A stretch of DNA of 64,000 bases, from the NCBI GenBank assembly GCA_954871525.1, contig OX940872.1:13601180-13665179 (forward strand), read 5' to 3'. Origin of the DNA: Parietaria judaica (lineage: Eukaryota > Streptophyta > Magnoliopsida > Rosales > Urticaceae). Made by a program: the position numbers and the translations under genes. Positions 12,662-24,301 of the stretch are shown here, piece after piece. How positions within the stretch are numbered: position 1 is the stretch's first letter; every line of letters starts with the position of its first letter. The notes beneath the pieces were generated by a model. That model worked only from the letters and a program-made list of their open reading frames with translations, had not been told where the DNA came from and searched no databases.

Positions 12662-14137
12662 ATGGAGATACTATCACAACTATGGTCTGTGTTGGGACTC
12701 ATCACAGTTCTTCAGAATGTTCTTCCCTCCCAACTCCTCTCGCTTCTTCAATCCCTCTACGAGTCTCTTCAGGGCCTTCTCAGCCCTCACTCCTACCTCG
12801 ACGTCCCCGAGTTCAACGGCTACTGCGGCGTCGAGGTCAACGACCTCTACCGCAAAGTCAGCCTCTACCTCGGCGCAATGGACCCCTCCGCCGGCTCCTG
12901 CCACCGCCTCACCGCCCTCCTCTCACGATCCGGCCCCGGCGGCTTCTCCTTCGCAGTCGCGCCCAACCACTCTGCTCGGGATGCATTCCGAGGCCACGCG
13001 CTCTCGTGGACGCATCACGTTGACGCCGTCCCCGACTCGCTTGACGAGCGGCGTAGCTTCGTCCTCAAGCTTCCCAAGCGCCACCGTCGCACGCTCCTTG
13101 AGCCCTACCTTGCTCACCTCGTCTCACGGGCTGATGACGCTGAGCGAGCTTCTCGTGAGCGGCGCCTGTTCACTAACAACGGCCACAGCTCCCACGACTC
13201 CGGCTGGGCCTCCGTCCCGTTCCGCCACCCGTCAACGTTTGACACGCTAGCGCTCGAGCCGAGCCTGAAGGAGCAGCTCACCGGCGACCTTACCGCCTTC
13301 GCTGATGGGAAAGAGTTCTACCACCGAGTTGGGCGTGCTTGGAAGCGGGGCTACCTTCTTCACGGTCCACCGGGCTCCGGGAAATCGAGCTTGATTGCTG
13401 CCATGGCTAATTTTCTCTGCTACGACGTGTACGATCTCGAGCTCACCAAAGTCTCCGACAACTCGGAGCTTCGTTCTCTTCTCATTAACACAACGAACCG
13501 GTCGATCATTGTGATAGAGGACATTGACTGTTCGGTCGAGCTCACGACTGACAGAGAGGTGATCAAAGCTCGGAAGAGATCATCATCTTCCAATGGCGGT
13601 GAGAGAGAAGAGAGTGGAGCGATGACGCTGTCGGGGATTCTGAACTTCAGCGACGGGCTGTGGTCGTGCTGCGGCGAGGAGAGGATCATAGTGTTCACGA
13701 CGAACCACGTCGACAGCGTGGACCCAGCGCTCCTCCGTTGCGGGAGGATGGACGTGCACGTGCGCCTCGGCACATGCGGGCCCGCAGCATTCCGGGAGCT
13801 AGTGAGGAACTATCTCGGCGTTGAGGAGCACGCGCTGATGGGAGCGGCAGAGCGGTGCATCAGCGCCGGCGGGGCGCTGACGCCGGCTCAAGTGGGCGAG
13901 ATTCTGCTGAGGAACCGCAGGGACGTCGATGCAGCAATGCGTGAGGCTGTGGCGGCCATGCGGGAATGCTGTCCGGAGGACTGGCGGGACGAAGGGAGTG
14001 GCTCTCCTGAGAGCGTGCTGATGAGAGGGTCGCCGGAGAATTGGGCTTCGTCGTCGCCGGGGAAGAAGAGGAAGGTCAAGTTTCTAGTGAGGCTTCGGTC
14101 GTTGACCAAATCTGACTCGGGAAGAAGATGTGTTTGA
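12662..14137 (+). CDS. BCS1-like AAA-type ATPase (plant AAA-ATPase/ASD family), intronless
   Basis: A 491-residue protein from ATG 12662 (MEILSQLWSV). An in-frame ATG at 12548 would add 38 residues, but MEILSQLW matches the hydrophobic N-terminus usual in this family, so I prefer 12662. Order: a hydrophobic N-terminal segment (about 5-40) that probably anchors it in a membrane, the AAA-associated region (about 45-180), Walker A GPPGSGKS (235-242), Walker B IIVIEDID (282-289), and sensor region VFTTNHVDSVDPALLRCGRMD-type block from 344 with GRMD near 361. The tail is basic (KKRKVKFLVRLRS). These proteins are relatives of mitochondrial BCS1; plant members sit in mitochondrial or ER membranes and are often stress-induced. 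The substrate cannot be told from sequence. The single exon and length are typical; the frame is undamaged. Confidence 0.95.
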   Translation: MEILSQLWSVLGLITVLQNVLPSQLLSLLQSLYESLQGLLSPHSYLDVPEFNGYCGVEVNDLYRKVSLYLGAMDPSAGSCHRLTALLSRSGPGGFSFAVAPNHSARDAFRGHALSWTHHVDAVPDSLDERRSFVLKLPKRHRRTLLEPYLAHLVSRADDAERASRERRLFTNNGHSSHDSGWASVPFRHPSTFDTLALEPSLKEQLTGDLTAFADGKEFYHRVGRAWKRGYLLHGPPGSGKSSLIAAMANFLCYDVYDLELTKVSDNSELRSLLINTTNRSIIVIEDIDCSVELTTDREVIKARKRSSSSNGGEREESGAMTLSGILNFSDGLWSCCGEERIIVFTTNHVDSVDPALLRCGRMDVHVRLGTCGPAAFRELVRNYLGVEEHALMGAAERCISAGGALTPAQVGEILLRNRRDVDAAMREAVAAMRECCPEDWRDEGSGSPESVLMRGSPENWASSSPGKKRKVKFLVRLRSLTKSDSGRRCV

Positions 14138-14289
14138 CTGGTACTGGGGGATCTAGTTTTTATGTTTTTGACGTAATGTAAACTTGTTTTCCCCTAAATT
14201 GCAATATTGGGACAAAGAGCTGTTTTCTTTTGATAGATATTATTGGTGGAGAGTATATCTATTTATGGAAATGTGTTGGTGGGTTTAAT

Positions 14290-14873
14290 TAGGGCTCAAA
14301 CTGGGTAAAAACCCGGTTTTTTATACCCAAAACCGAATTTGGACTTTTGGGTTTTGATTTTTGGAACCTGAACCCGGATTGTAAAAGGAAAACCCGGAAA
14401 TTCGGGTTCAGGTTCGGGGTTTTACCCGGATTTTATATGAAAACCCGATTTTCGAACCAGAACCCGAACTCGAATTTTAATTGAAAAAAAAATTACAAAA
14501 CATAAATTCATATTTAAAATTGAACAATCACAATCACAAAATATTAATTTAGAATTTTGTTGAACATGTTAAACCATAATTCAACAAACATAATCACAGT
14601 AAAAACTTTAAAATCCATTTCATAAACATTATAAAAATAAATTGTATATTTATAAATATTTAATTAAAAATCCGGGTTTTAGTAACCTACTAAACCAGGT
14701 TTTGCATTTTATAACTCAAAACCCGGAACCCGAAACCGGTTTAATCCGGTTGCGGGTTTTTAAAAATTCCGTTTTGGTTTAACCCGATTTTAATTCGGTT
14801 TTGGTTTTTTAAAATCAGATTCGGTCCTGTTTTGGTTAAAAACCCGCATTTTCGGGTTTTATGCAGAAGCCTA
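14290..14873. mobile_element. hAT-type MITE with perfect 8-bp target duplication
   Basis: Starts TAGGGCTCAAA and ends AGAAGCCTA (inverse TAGGCTTCT). It is flanked by GGTTTAAT on both sides (14282-14289 and 14874-14881). Both halves are full of AACCCGG/CCGGGTT motifs in opposite orientations, as in hAT subterminal regions, around an AT-rich core. 584 bp, non-coding. Confidence 0.92.
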
Positions 14874-14881
14874 GGTTTAAT

Positions 14882-15381
14882 GGTTGTTTTGACTTTCGAC
14901 CAACCTCCACGTGCCAAACCCAGTCAAGTCCTCGCTGACTTTAAGTTATGTTAGCTCTCGACTCTTGTCTTCATTCTGGCTTTAACATTTTTTTTGTTAC
15001 GCAAAAAGGAGATAATATATGTGTCCAATTTGATAATGGACTATCTCTCACTTCTATTAAATTTGATTTTTTTAGAAATTTTTCATGAGCGTTTGTTGCA
15101 TGAAAACTGGTAACATCATCGACGCATAGTTTTTCAGTTTGTTAGTTGGTAAACAAAACGGTTTTCTGTTTTTTCAAATTCCAGGAAAAGATTTATCACC
15201 GTAATTTTTTATTATTATTATTTCTCTTGTTTTGTCGCATGTTAGTATGTTACGTATACAAATGTATTTCTCAAATACTATGTGGAGTTTATGGTAAGAA
15301 AGTTTATTTTTTAACACTGAGAATGTAAAAAAGAATAATGAAAAAAAATAGTGGAAATTTTGCAACATTAAACTAAAATAA
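14882..15381. other. Spacer between the AAA-ATPase and MATE genes
   Basis: AT-rich; nothing recognisable. It is the 3' side of both converging genes, so it should contain both polyadenylation regions. Confidence 0.4.
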
Positions 15382-17419
15382 TTAGCTCTCGCCTCTCCTC
15401 TGTGTGCTTATTGAATATTGATGAGTCATTGTAGCCTTTATTTTAATCATACATATGTGTATATAATATATATATATATATATTTACATAATCAATATCT
15501 AATTAATCTTACCTCTTTTTCCCATTTACACCTGACAGTGATAATGGTCAAAATCAGAGTTTGAACTAGAGTTCCACTAATCATTCCCGCCCAAAGTCCC
15601 TACAATTATTCGCATCATGAATCATTTCGTATTTAATCAATCAACCAATCATAGTATGACATACCTGGACACCGAAAGACATTGACCATCCCAGAAGCAC
15701 TCCGAGAGGCACCCCGACGACATAATAGCTTCCCATGTTCACTACCGTCGCCTTCGCTTGCCACCCCGACCCCACCGCTACGCCTGAAACAACACAAAAA
15801 ACACCCAATGAGTAGTTCGCTTTGCTTCACGTGTTCACGTTTCTGTTTGTTTACCTGACAGAACCGGCGATACGCTATTGATGAGAACGGTGGAGACCAG
15901 TAGGACCGTGTACTCGTTGACCATGGAGACAACGGGAACGCTCGAGGTGAAGATCATCGCCATCTTCTCGTGGAAGAAGATGAGCACGAAACAGAACGAA
16001 AGACCCACTGATAGGGAGGTGTAAATCGCCACTGTGGATGCAAATTTTGCACCTTTCGCGTTGCCCGCCCCGAGCTCGTTGGCCACTCGCACCCTGCGTC
16101 GATGACAGGCTTAATCGAGACAGAATTAATATGAAATATATCTATCGTAATCGCGGATTCGTAGACTTACCCCGTTGCAGCTAAAAATCCAAGAGGAATC
16201 ATGGATTCCCATCCATAGATGGTCACACTGCAATGAAAAACATAGCAAACTGTCATGGAATGTGATTGCAGAACATGCTTAATGGATCGAAAATCGTATA
16301 TCCAACCATATCGAAAGGGCATCGACGGCGAGTTTAGCATTTTGGAAGAACCCGGACACGATGATCAACACTCTGTAGTAGAAATTCTCCAACCTATAAC
16401 ACATTTCACAGAGACATGTTCATAAAGACTGAACACCAAGAAATCAAAGAGAGATACAACACATACGAGAGCATGATGCCAGAAGCCAGAGAGAGCTTAA
16501 AGAAGTCCCAGAGCCCAACAAACGCCTCGCTCGAGAACCCAGTCCAGCTCTCGGGACAGCCACCGCAAACCACGTAGCCAAACATCGCGAGAACCGAGAG
16601 CCACCAGGCGACGTCGATGGTGAGAGCCACGACGATGATCCCAGCCTCGAGCTTGTACACCAAAACCCAGCTCACAAGAGCGTGGATCGCCAGAACCGAG
16701 CCGGAGACCCAAGCCACGACCCCAGTCTTGAGCTGGCTCTGCAAAAACCTCTGCAGTGAGTAATGGAAGGGAAGGCTCAAATGGAACGGAATCAACACAG
16801 GGCGGCAATGCCGGTCCGCTCCGCCACTGCCTCGCTCTGACCCGTGAGCTTCAGGATTGGCTCGGGGAAGACGAACATTGGCACGAGCGCCAACGCGCAG
16901 AGCGAGAGCACGATCCACGATCGCTGCATGTGAACGCCCATCACAGCGTACCGCTTCGCGCCGTACGCTTGCCCGCATAGCGTCTCTAGCGCGCTCGCCA
17001 TGCCCAGCTGCAAAACGAAAGCTCGTGAGTCCAGAATCATGTACGATCGACATACTTTGACCGTTAATATCTTCTTCATGCGAACTCCAATTTGAATACA
17101 TAAACAATATATTTTATACTACTAATGTGACTAAGCTTACCAGGAAACCGGAGGATATGCCGATGATGACGGCGGTGACGATGGAGATGGCGGCGAGGTC
17201 GACGTCACTGAGGTGGCCGGCGAGGGATTGGGTTATCATGGTGACGGAGAACATGGCGAGGCGGCTGAAGATCGACGGTCCGGCGACATGCCATAGCTTC
17301 TTGGATTCCTGCCACGCCTGTCCGATGAGATTGCCATTGTCCGAATCGTCTGGTTCAAACGGAGACCGGATGATCAAAGGGTGTTTTCCCTCTTCATCTT
17401 CCTCGTTGCCGTTGGGCAT
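15382..17419 (-). CDS. MATE/DETOXIFICATION efflux transporter, eight exons, one apparent frameshift
   Basis: Predicted exons (minus strand): 17419-17141, 17007-16467, 16393-16307, 16227-16171, 16093-15855, 15783-15665, 15599-15513 and a weak last exon 15399-15382. All introns have GT-AG ends, and the 87- and 57-bp exons are typical of plant MATE genes. The product would be about 475 residues with 12 membrane segments. Legible family blocks are ESKKLWHVAGPSIFSRL, LGMASALETLCGQAYGAKRY (exon 2 start), LQRFLQSQL, NFYYRVLIIVSG, GWESMIPLGFLAATGVRVANELGAGN and GSYYVVGVPLGVLLGW. MATE proteins export small organic molecules in exchange for H+ or Na+; the substrate is unknown. One base seems missing near 16793-16797, between GIAAL and IPFHLSLPFHYSLQR. 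The rest is intact, so this is either a very recent pseudogene or a sequencing error. Start 17419 chosen; 17434 is an in-frame alternative. Confidence 0.88.
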
Positions 17420-17686
17420 TTCCTGGATAAACAAAAGGCTCAGATGCCACTGCCACGCCAGAGAATGAATGTCAACTTAGCTTGCTCTGATACTTGACAT
17501 TTATGATACTTAGTACAACTCCTTACGTTTATGTGATCATGACTGATGCAACTAATCTGACAGTGAATGTTCAGAAATCTTGTCTTTACAAGTTAGCGAT
17601 TCGATGACATTAGACACATGTTAAATGTAAGGGCAAATCAATCTTGAAAATTAGTGACAAATTAGTTATTACTTATTAGCATATTG

Positions 17687-17831
17687 CAAGGTTTTAAATA
17701 CCGCTTGCCAATGTGTATATCATAGGTAGTCGATGGGTATGCGTATGTCGATGGATATATCGTTTCGCATATCCTCGAAAAAAGATTTTCGATGAGCATG
17801 CCGATGGATATTCGAAAAATTTAATACCTTG
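17687..17831. mobile_element. Small MITE with CAAGG terminal repeats
   Basis: 145 bp, starts CAAGGTTTTAAATA and ends AATTTAATACCTTG. Flanks GCATATTG (17679-17686) and ACATATTG (17832-17839) agree at 7 of 8 bases, suggesting an 8-bp duplication (hAT-like). It has internal CGATGG-type motifs like the two larger CAAGG elements at 44583 and 61864. Confidence 0.65.
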
Positions 17832-19259
17832 ACATATTGTACTATTATCTAGTTATGTTAATGAAGACAAATTAGTTATTACTTATTAGCATATTGAATA
17901 AAAATATGTTTTGATCAATATTATTAATTTATCAAAATTTTAGTATATTAATAATAGTGACAAATTAGTTATTACTTATTACTGTTAGTTATTAATCTAT
18001 CACTATTTTTGATAAATTAGATAATACAAATTAGTTAAACTAAAATTTTGATAAATTAATAATTTTGATCAAACATAATTTTATTCAATCGTAACTCTGG
18101 GAAATATATTAAATTAATACTTAAAACTTAATGATAAAATAGCTTATTAATTTATATCTGAACTTACTATAATAATAAAAAAATAAAAAACACCTACCTA
18201 CCAACTTATCTTTCTCATTAAAAAAATTACTGTACAAATCACTAAGTTTATTTGATCATGACTTATATCAGTATTTTTGTTTGTTTCTGCACCTAATCTG
18301 ACAGTGGATGTTCAAAAATATTGTCTTCATTAACATAAGTAGATAAATACCTTTTACGATTTTAGTTTGAATTTTTTTATATTTTTTTAGATTGATGTGT
18401 GTTTCCTCACATTTGATTTTATTTTAGGGAAAATTACGGCAAAAATACTCAATTTTTGGTCAACCCGCCTCCCGTATACCTGACTTTTAAAGCTGGCGGC
18501 AAAAATACCCAACGTAAGTTGACCGTGATTTTGGAATGAAAACGTTAATTTTTCCGTTACAATCTCTCATGTGGCCGTTAGCGGCAAAAATACACAACCT
18601 TTTATTTTTTTATTTTTGAATTTTTTGAATTTTTTTTTTTGAATTTATATTTTTTTCTTTACTTGATTAGTGATAATTACTTGAATACCAAACACATGGA
18701 ATAACACAAAAGTTAGTCAAAACATCAATTGATTTCTTAATGTTCTTGTATAAGCTACATTCTTTTGATAAAAATCTTATTATTATGAGAATTTTAAACA
18801 TAATGTTACGGGTATTGTAGGTAGTTGATTTTTAATAAAGTAATAAATGGAAATTTATATAATTATTTTTTATTTTAATTAAATAAAGTCAATTTTAGCC
18901 CGAGATATTCACCGGAAGTCCGTTTTCACGAAATAAAGTGTCCAGATGTTTTCAGAAATATCGAGATACTCAAAAAGTCATAAAGTTTGCAAGAAATGGT
19001 CTTGGGTGGCCCAATAGGCCCCACACGAGCCGCCATGTGTCACCTGCCCTCCTCATGCGCCTTCAGAATGAGATTAATTTATATTTTCTCGGTTTAAGAA
19101 AATGTTAAAACGCACACACGGGTTTTTCCCGAACAAAATTAATCATAATTAATTTATCAAAACTCTCACTGAAAATCTAAACACACCAAAAATCTAGAAA
19201 TTTATTACGAATCTGAATATCTAATTTTCGTAAAATAATCAGATCGACTCTGATACTAC

Positions 19260-19720
19260 TGTTGGGTTTTCGTTGACTTTTCTCAATCTCGGGGTGCGGA
19301 ATAACCCAAGAAGTCAGGGAAACTAAAATATCTACATTAAATACGATAATAAAAATAGAGATTCGAATGGTACCAAAAATTGGTACTTTTGCCAACAGTA
19401 CCAATGAATGCCGATTTTTGTGCTATGGTGTGGTCAGGGTTTAGATCTTAGCTTCACAAGTGTAAACCCTCTAGCTCGTCCACCAGGACGCCGCAGGAAC
19501 GTCTTTGAGACCGCAAATCCTTCTCGAAGAACAACTAGGATAATCTCGAGAATTGAACGACGAACCGACGAGAGCACAGGAGGGACGAATTTGGCCTCTG
19601 TGTGTGTGGTTTAAATAACCCACATGGTATAATAACCTAATGGGCTTTTGGGCCCAGTGACAACGTTAAAGCCAATTAGGTCATAATTAATTACCGGGAC
19701 TGCCATAAATTATGTTGCCT
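19260..19720 (-). repeat. Probable copia LTR remnant with degenerate PBS
   Basis: At 19246-19259 the minus strand reads GTAGTATCAGAGTC, two changes from the usual initiator-Met PBS, directly next to TGTTGGGTTTTCG at 19260. A TATA-like TATTTAAA (minus) lies near 19610. The outer end is not determined and the internal region is decayed, so the right limit is approximate. Confidence 0.45.
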
Positions 19721-20066
19721 TAATTGCGGTCGGGTCGTACCCAAAAAGTCCAATGGACATAAATCCCAGTTTCGGGCATTTCGTACAATATGTACTTAAA
19801 CAGGAGCATAATTGCTTTTTCAAGTCCCAAAAACAGTACATTATTTGGAATTTTCTAAAATGTATTCTTTGACTGATTATAAACTTAATGAAAATTAAGT
19901 TACGATGGTTCTTCAAATTCTTATATAGTTTTGCTTACCCAACTTTTTATGTAGTTGTGGAAATAAAAGAACATATAAAAATCCCTAAAAAAATAGATTC
20001 ACGAACTTTGTAGATTAGAACTTTTATAAATCAATATTATTGAGACGTGATTTTTTTATTATATTA

Positions 20067-20292
20067 GGGATAATAGCGGCAAAAGTGGCCAAAGTTAGGC
20101 CAAGTGTGCAAATAAGTGGCCAAACCGATTTAATATCGGCATAAGTAGCCAAAGTTTACCAAACCGTGGATAGTATAAATTCCATCCATTTCATGTCAAC
20201 GCCGTTAGCCACGTCATTTCCACAAGTGTTGAGCTTTGGCCACTTATTTGCACACTCAGCCTAACTTTAGCCACTTTTGCCGCTATTATCCC
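20067..20292. mobile_element. 226-bp MITE, left copy in the palindrome
   Basis: GGGATAATAGCGG at one end and CCGCTATTATCCC at the other, flanked by TTA on both sides (20064-20066, 20293-20295), which suits a PIF/Harbinger-type (Tourist) MITE. Confidence 0.8.
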
Positions 20293-21453
20293 TTATTTTT
20301 TTGTGTTCCAAAGTATTTTTAGGGTTTATCTAGATATTTTTTCTTTTTCTTTTTCTTAAGATTTGACTAAAACTTGATTTCGGAAAGAACTGATTCCGTT
20401 TTTTAAATTTAGAACGCTGAATATCACTCTCAATTTTGAAAACATTAAAATGTGTTATCGGTTTCACATGTAATTTACGATCATAGGATTTGACATAAAA
20501 CCTCTTTATATTTAATTGTTAGGGACCATTATTTTATTTTATTAATTTTATTAATTTTATGAAATTTTATTGTACCATGCTTTTATGGACTTAGTCATTT
20601 GAAATCACCACACATAACTTACGAAAAAAAAAACCATATTTGTTAACTTTGCGCAAAATGTAGGGGTTACTAGTGATTAGTTTAGTCTCTCCATGCTTGG
20701 AAGACTTACGCTCTGTTTGGTTCACCAGGGTACGGGATAGACAGTACTAACAAATTTTTGAGGTTCTCGGCTCTGTACAAATTACCTGATCAATAAAATA
20801 ATATTACTAAGTATCGATTTAGTCCCGGCTCTAACTAACAATGAGGCCAAAATTATTAACGAGATTATCATTTTTTTACAAAGTTTTTAAAACACTACCC
20901 ATTTTGGTACATTTTAATACACATAATGAGTAATTTTTTTTAAAAATATATTGTGGCTAAATAGGTATTTCCTTAAACAAAATTTCGGGTCTTTAACAAT
21001 TAAATATATCCCAATAAAATAATATTACAAAGTCTCGATTTTAGCCTCGACTCTAACTAACAATGTTAGGCCAACATTATTAACGAAATTTTTATTTTGT
21101 ACAAACGTATTAAAACGTACATATTTTAGTTCATTTTAATACACACAATGAGTAATTAAAAAAAAAACTTCTGGCTAAATGAGTATTTCGTACTTATTCC
21201 TTTAAAAAATCTAATGGTCCCTAACAATTAAGTATATAGACGTTTTATGTCAAATCCTATGATCATAAATTACATGTGAAACCGATAACACATTTTAATG
21301 TTTTCAAAATTGAGAGTGATATTCAGCGTTCTAAATTTTAAAAACGGAATCAATTCTTTCGGAAAAAGTTTTAGTCAAATCTTAAGAAAAAGAAAAAAAA
21401 AACAAAAAATATCTAGATAAACCCTAAAAAATACTTTGGAACGTAAAAAATAA

Positions 21454-21679
21454 GGGATAATAGCGGCAAAAGTGGCTAAAGTTAGGCTGAGTGTGCAAAT
21501 AAGTGGCCAAAGCTCAACACTTGTGGAAATGACGTGGCTAACGGCGTTGACATGAAATGGATGGAATTTGTACTGTCCACGGTTTGGTAAACTTTGGCTA
21601 CTTATGCCGATATTAAATTGGTTTAGCCACTTATTTGCACATTTGGCTTAACTTTGGCCACTTTTGCCATTATTATCCC
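21454..21679. mobile_element. 226-bp MITE, right copy, inverted
   Basis: Same length as the copy at 20067 and in reverse order. Its immediate flanks are TAA and ATT, so a clean TTA duplication is not seen here. Confidence 0.8.
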
Positions 21680-21688
21680 ATTATATTA

Positions 21689-22400
21689 CTCCAAAATAAT
21701 TTAATTTTATTAGTTAGAGCTGGAACTATGTAAAAATATTGATTGATTAAATTTATTAATTCATCAAATATTTCTTTAACGAAGTTTTACTCCAAGTCTC
21801 CAATTTATAGTTATAAAAAGAGTATTAAAAGTCATTAAGAGGAAGACAATGTGCTCATTATCTTGGGTATTTATCTTAATAAAATCTATTCTCAACCATA
21901 AAACTGAGCAAGTAATTTCAATTTATCTGCGATTTTCGGACATTCCTGGCATATGTACTTATTCTTTTTCTAAAAAATAATTAGAAGTTTTTAATCCTTT
22001 TTCTAGCTAGACATTTAGACAAGGTACTAAATACTAATCCTCTGATATTATATGTGACACGAGTATCTTTTTATCAGGTTATTTGGTACTTTATTCAGAC
22101 TAAAAAAAAAAGAAACAGAACTTATCATTACTCTTTATTAAAAATTAAATTGATACTTATGTGGGGAATAACATTTTCTCACTGTATTAATAAAAAAAAT
22201 AAAAAATAAAAATTAAGGCAACTGTGCTTGTTGTTGTATTTTCCGATATGTATGAGCGAATCGCTCATGCGCTTTGTTTCAGAGGCCGTCTCTCTTATCT
22301 CATTTATACTTCTTTTCTCTTCGCAATTTGGTACTTATCCGCATCCACAACGAAAAGGGCTTCGTCTTCTTCTTCTTCTTCTTCTTCTGTCGAGATCAAG
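21689..22400. other. AT-rich upstream region of the Clot gene
   Basis: No feature recognisable except a CTT repeat (about 22363-22388) directly before the start codon, a common pyrimidine-rich motif of plant leaders. Confidence 0.4.
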
Positions 22401-23587
22401 ATGCCTCTGAAGCTCGTGGACGCCACTCTCGCCAACTTCGACGACGTCTTCCTCAAATTCCGATCGGAATCGCAGAATCACAGAGCCAGTCTCATCCTCT
22501 TCTTGGCCGACAAAGACCCTTCCACTTCTCTCAGCTGGTGCCCTGGTATTCTCCTCTTCTGACTTCATGTTTCCATCATTCTTCAAATTGAAACCCTCCC
22601 CTGTTAATCAAAGAACCACGATTTCTCTTTGGACATTCGTCATGCTTTTAGAGATTTGGGATGATGGGGACTTTGATTGATTGTGTGATGAAAATTAGGG
22701 ATTAAAGCGGCAAAAGTAGTCATGTTGTAGTCAAATTTGCAAGGGTTCTCTTTTGTAGTTGGATAACTACCCAGTTTATATATAAAATGTCATCACTGGA
22801 CTGTGCAAATGTAGAAGACAAGTTTAGTACTTCTGCCGCTATTTTCCCTTAGCCAATTTTTGCACACAAAATTGTGGTTTGATAAGTTTGCTTTGTGCAT
22901 AAAATGTAATGATTCATTCTGATACTTTTTTACTCTGAAGTGTGCAAACCCTTTCTTTGAGTTTGTTCTTTGTTCTTAAGTAGATTTTGATGAAGCATTT
23001 GGAATGTCTATGACTATGAGAATTTATTATATCAGGTTATATAAAACTCTTTAAGGTTGTCGGACCCGGTTTGACATTGGTATAGAATATAGATTAACGG
23101 AAGTGTTATCGAGCGAATTTGCATGGCTTTTTTTGTTTGCCTTGCAACCCGCATTAACTGTTTTCTCTTGAGTTTTAATTGTCGGATTTTTTTGGCCCGT
23201 GTCCAGTTCAAAATCCCGAGAATGTGACCAAAGAGTTCGTATCTGATTCTAGGTTTGGTTAATGTACTAGCAGTAATAAAGAAGCTTCAATTTTGTTCAA
23301 TACAATAGCCTTTACAGTTTCCCTGCGCCGCAGATTGTGTCAGAGCCGAGCCTGTAATCTACAAAAAGCTGGAAGAAACTTCCGGTGACGTGGCCCTCTT
23401 GAGAGCCTACGTTGGAGACCGGCCCACGTGGCGGAATCCCATGCACCCATGGAGAGTGGACTCGAAGTTCAAGTTGACCGGAGTTCCGACGCTGGTTCGC
23501 TGGGAGAACGATGCAGTCAGCGGCCGCCTTGAAGACTACGAAGCTCACGTTGAGAAGAAAATCGAGGTTTTAGTTTCCGATAAATAA
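22401..23587 (+). CDS. Thioredoxin-like protein Clot (TXNDC17/TRP14 family), two exons
   Basis: Exons 22401-22545 and 23334-23587, joined within the Asp codon of the redox site; intron 788 bp, GT-AG. The product is 132 residues. It shows the Clot/TRP14 signature: LILFLADKD (31-39), active site WCPDC (46-50), and the conserved block GDRPTWRNPMHPWR, FKLTGVPTLVRW and GRLED. WCPDC, unlike WCGPC of thioredoxins, marks this family of small cytosolic disulfide reductases. An in-frame ATG upstream at 22224 exists, but MPLKLVDA is where the family starts. The frame is undamaged. The intron carries a 151-bp MITE. Confidence 0.93.
22698..22848. mobile_element. 151-bp MITE inside the Clot intron
   Basis: GGGATTAAAGCGGCAAAAGTA at one end matches the inverse of the other end (GGGAAAATAGCGGCAGAAGTA) with a few changes. 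TTA flanks it on both sides (22695-22697, 22849-22851). The ends closely resemble those of the palindrome MITEs at 20067 and 21454, so it is a relative. Confidence 0.85.
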
Positions 23588-24301
23588 GTTCCGGATTTGC
23601 TCAAGTGGTTTGGAATGTGTATGAACAACAGGTTTTATCTCCTGGCATTCCTGGTATGTTAGTTCAATACTCCTTTGAAGACCCTGCAAAAGTTTCATGA
23701 ATAATAGTTGACAGGAAATAAAAGTATCAACTTCCAAGGTGAATTACATCTCCAGTTTCATGCTATTGGATTCTAATTTGTGTGTAGGTTTGAGTATGGG
23801 TGAGACCGAACCCGGGAACTGAGATTTGATGAGTTTTTCTTTCCCATCTCGGGGTTTTTTTTTTTTTTTTTTTCTGTGGAATTTTAAAGCACCTCCCAGT
23901 ACCGATAGTTTTTTTAGTTGGGTTTTCCGGGAAACATAACTAGGACTGAGAGTGGAAAAAAAACTTTATATTTTACGGGCTTTAAACCGGGAATGTTAAA
24001 ATTATCGGTTGAAAGTCGGAGTTGTTGGTTTCAATCCAAGGAAAATAATGAGTTAAAATGGGAAATACCAGTTATAATCCGGGATTTTATGATTTATGTA
24101 AAAATATAGATGTTTAACACACATAAACATATATTTAAAAACCAAAAATCGAGATTCAGAAATCCCCACTACTAATTTGTGTAGACTAGTCCCCGTTCTA
24201 GAAATCAAAACTGAGAAAGAAAAATACGTGAACTAATAAAATAACTTCCATCCCTGAATTTGATATTTACGTGCCTCTAGTTTTTGGTGTAATATATTTA
24301 C
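23588..24301. other. Clot 3' flank and left edge of duplication copy A
   Basis: Contains a T tract (about 23855-23874). Similarity to copy B (41160 onward) begins about 24046. No gene seen; the 63-codon open frame at 23918 has no recognisable family. Confidence 0.4.

Larger units (their letters stand above)
17420..20057. other. AT-rich intergenic region with degraded repeats
   Basis: No gene seen. A phrase ACAAATTAGTTATTACTTAT recurs at about 17657, 17872 and 17960, indicating local duplication. At 18426-18600 GGGAAAATTACGGCAAAAAT and two similar GCGGCAAAAATAC phrases mark a degraded transposon end without a visible partner. Confidence 0.5.
20067..21679. mobile_element. Palindromic composite element with inverted MITE ends, 9-bp flank duplication
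   Basis: The left arm (20067-20531, 465 bp) is repeated in inverse at 21212-21679 (468 bp) around a 680-bp loop. Each arm begins with a 226-bp MITE (20067-20292; 21454-21679) that has its own terminal repeat GGGATAATAGCGGCAAAAGT. The whole is flanked by ATTATATTA on both sides (20058-20066 and 21680-21688). The loop contains a roughly 220-bp direct duplication (from about 20790 and about 21011, both with AATAAAATAATATTAC). No ORF. It could be a MULE-like element (9-bp TSD) with long terminal repeats, or two inverted MITEs that moved together. Confidence 0.88.

Noticed and set aside
12682..13250. Alternative open frames overlapping the AAA-ATPase start
   Set aside because: By-products of GC-rich codon use; they lack any of the AAA motifs found in the main frame.
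16746..16795. A short intron to explain the MATE frame break
   Set aside because: A 48-bp GT-AG segment could be drawn but would remove a conserved membrane segment (IPFHLSLPFHYS) and is shorter than usual plant introns; a 1-bp loss is simpler.
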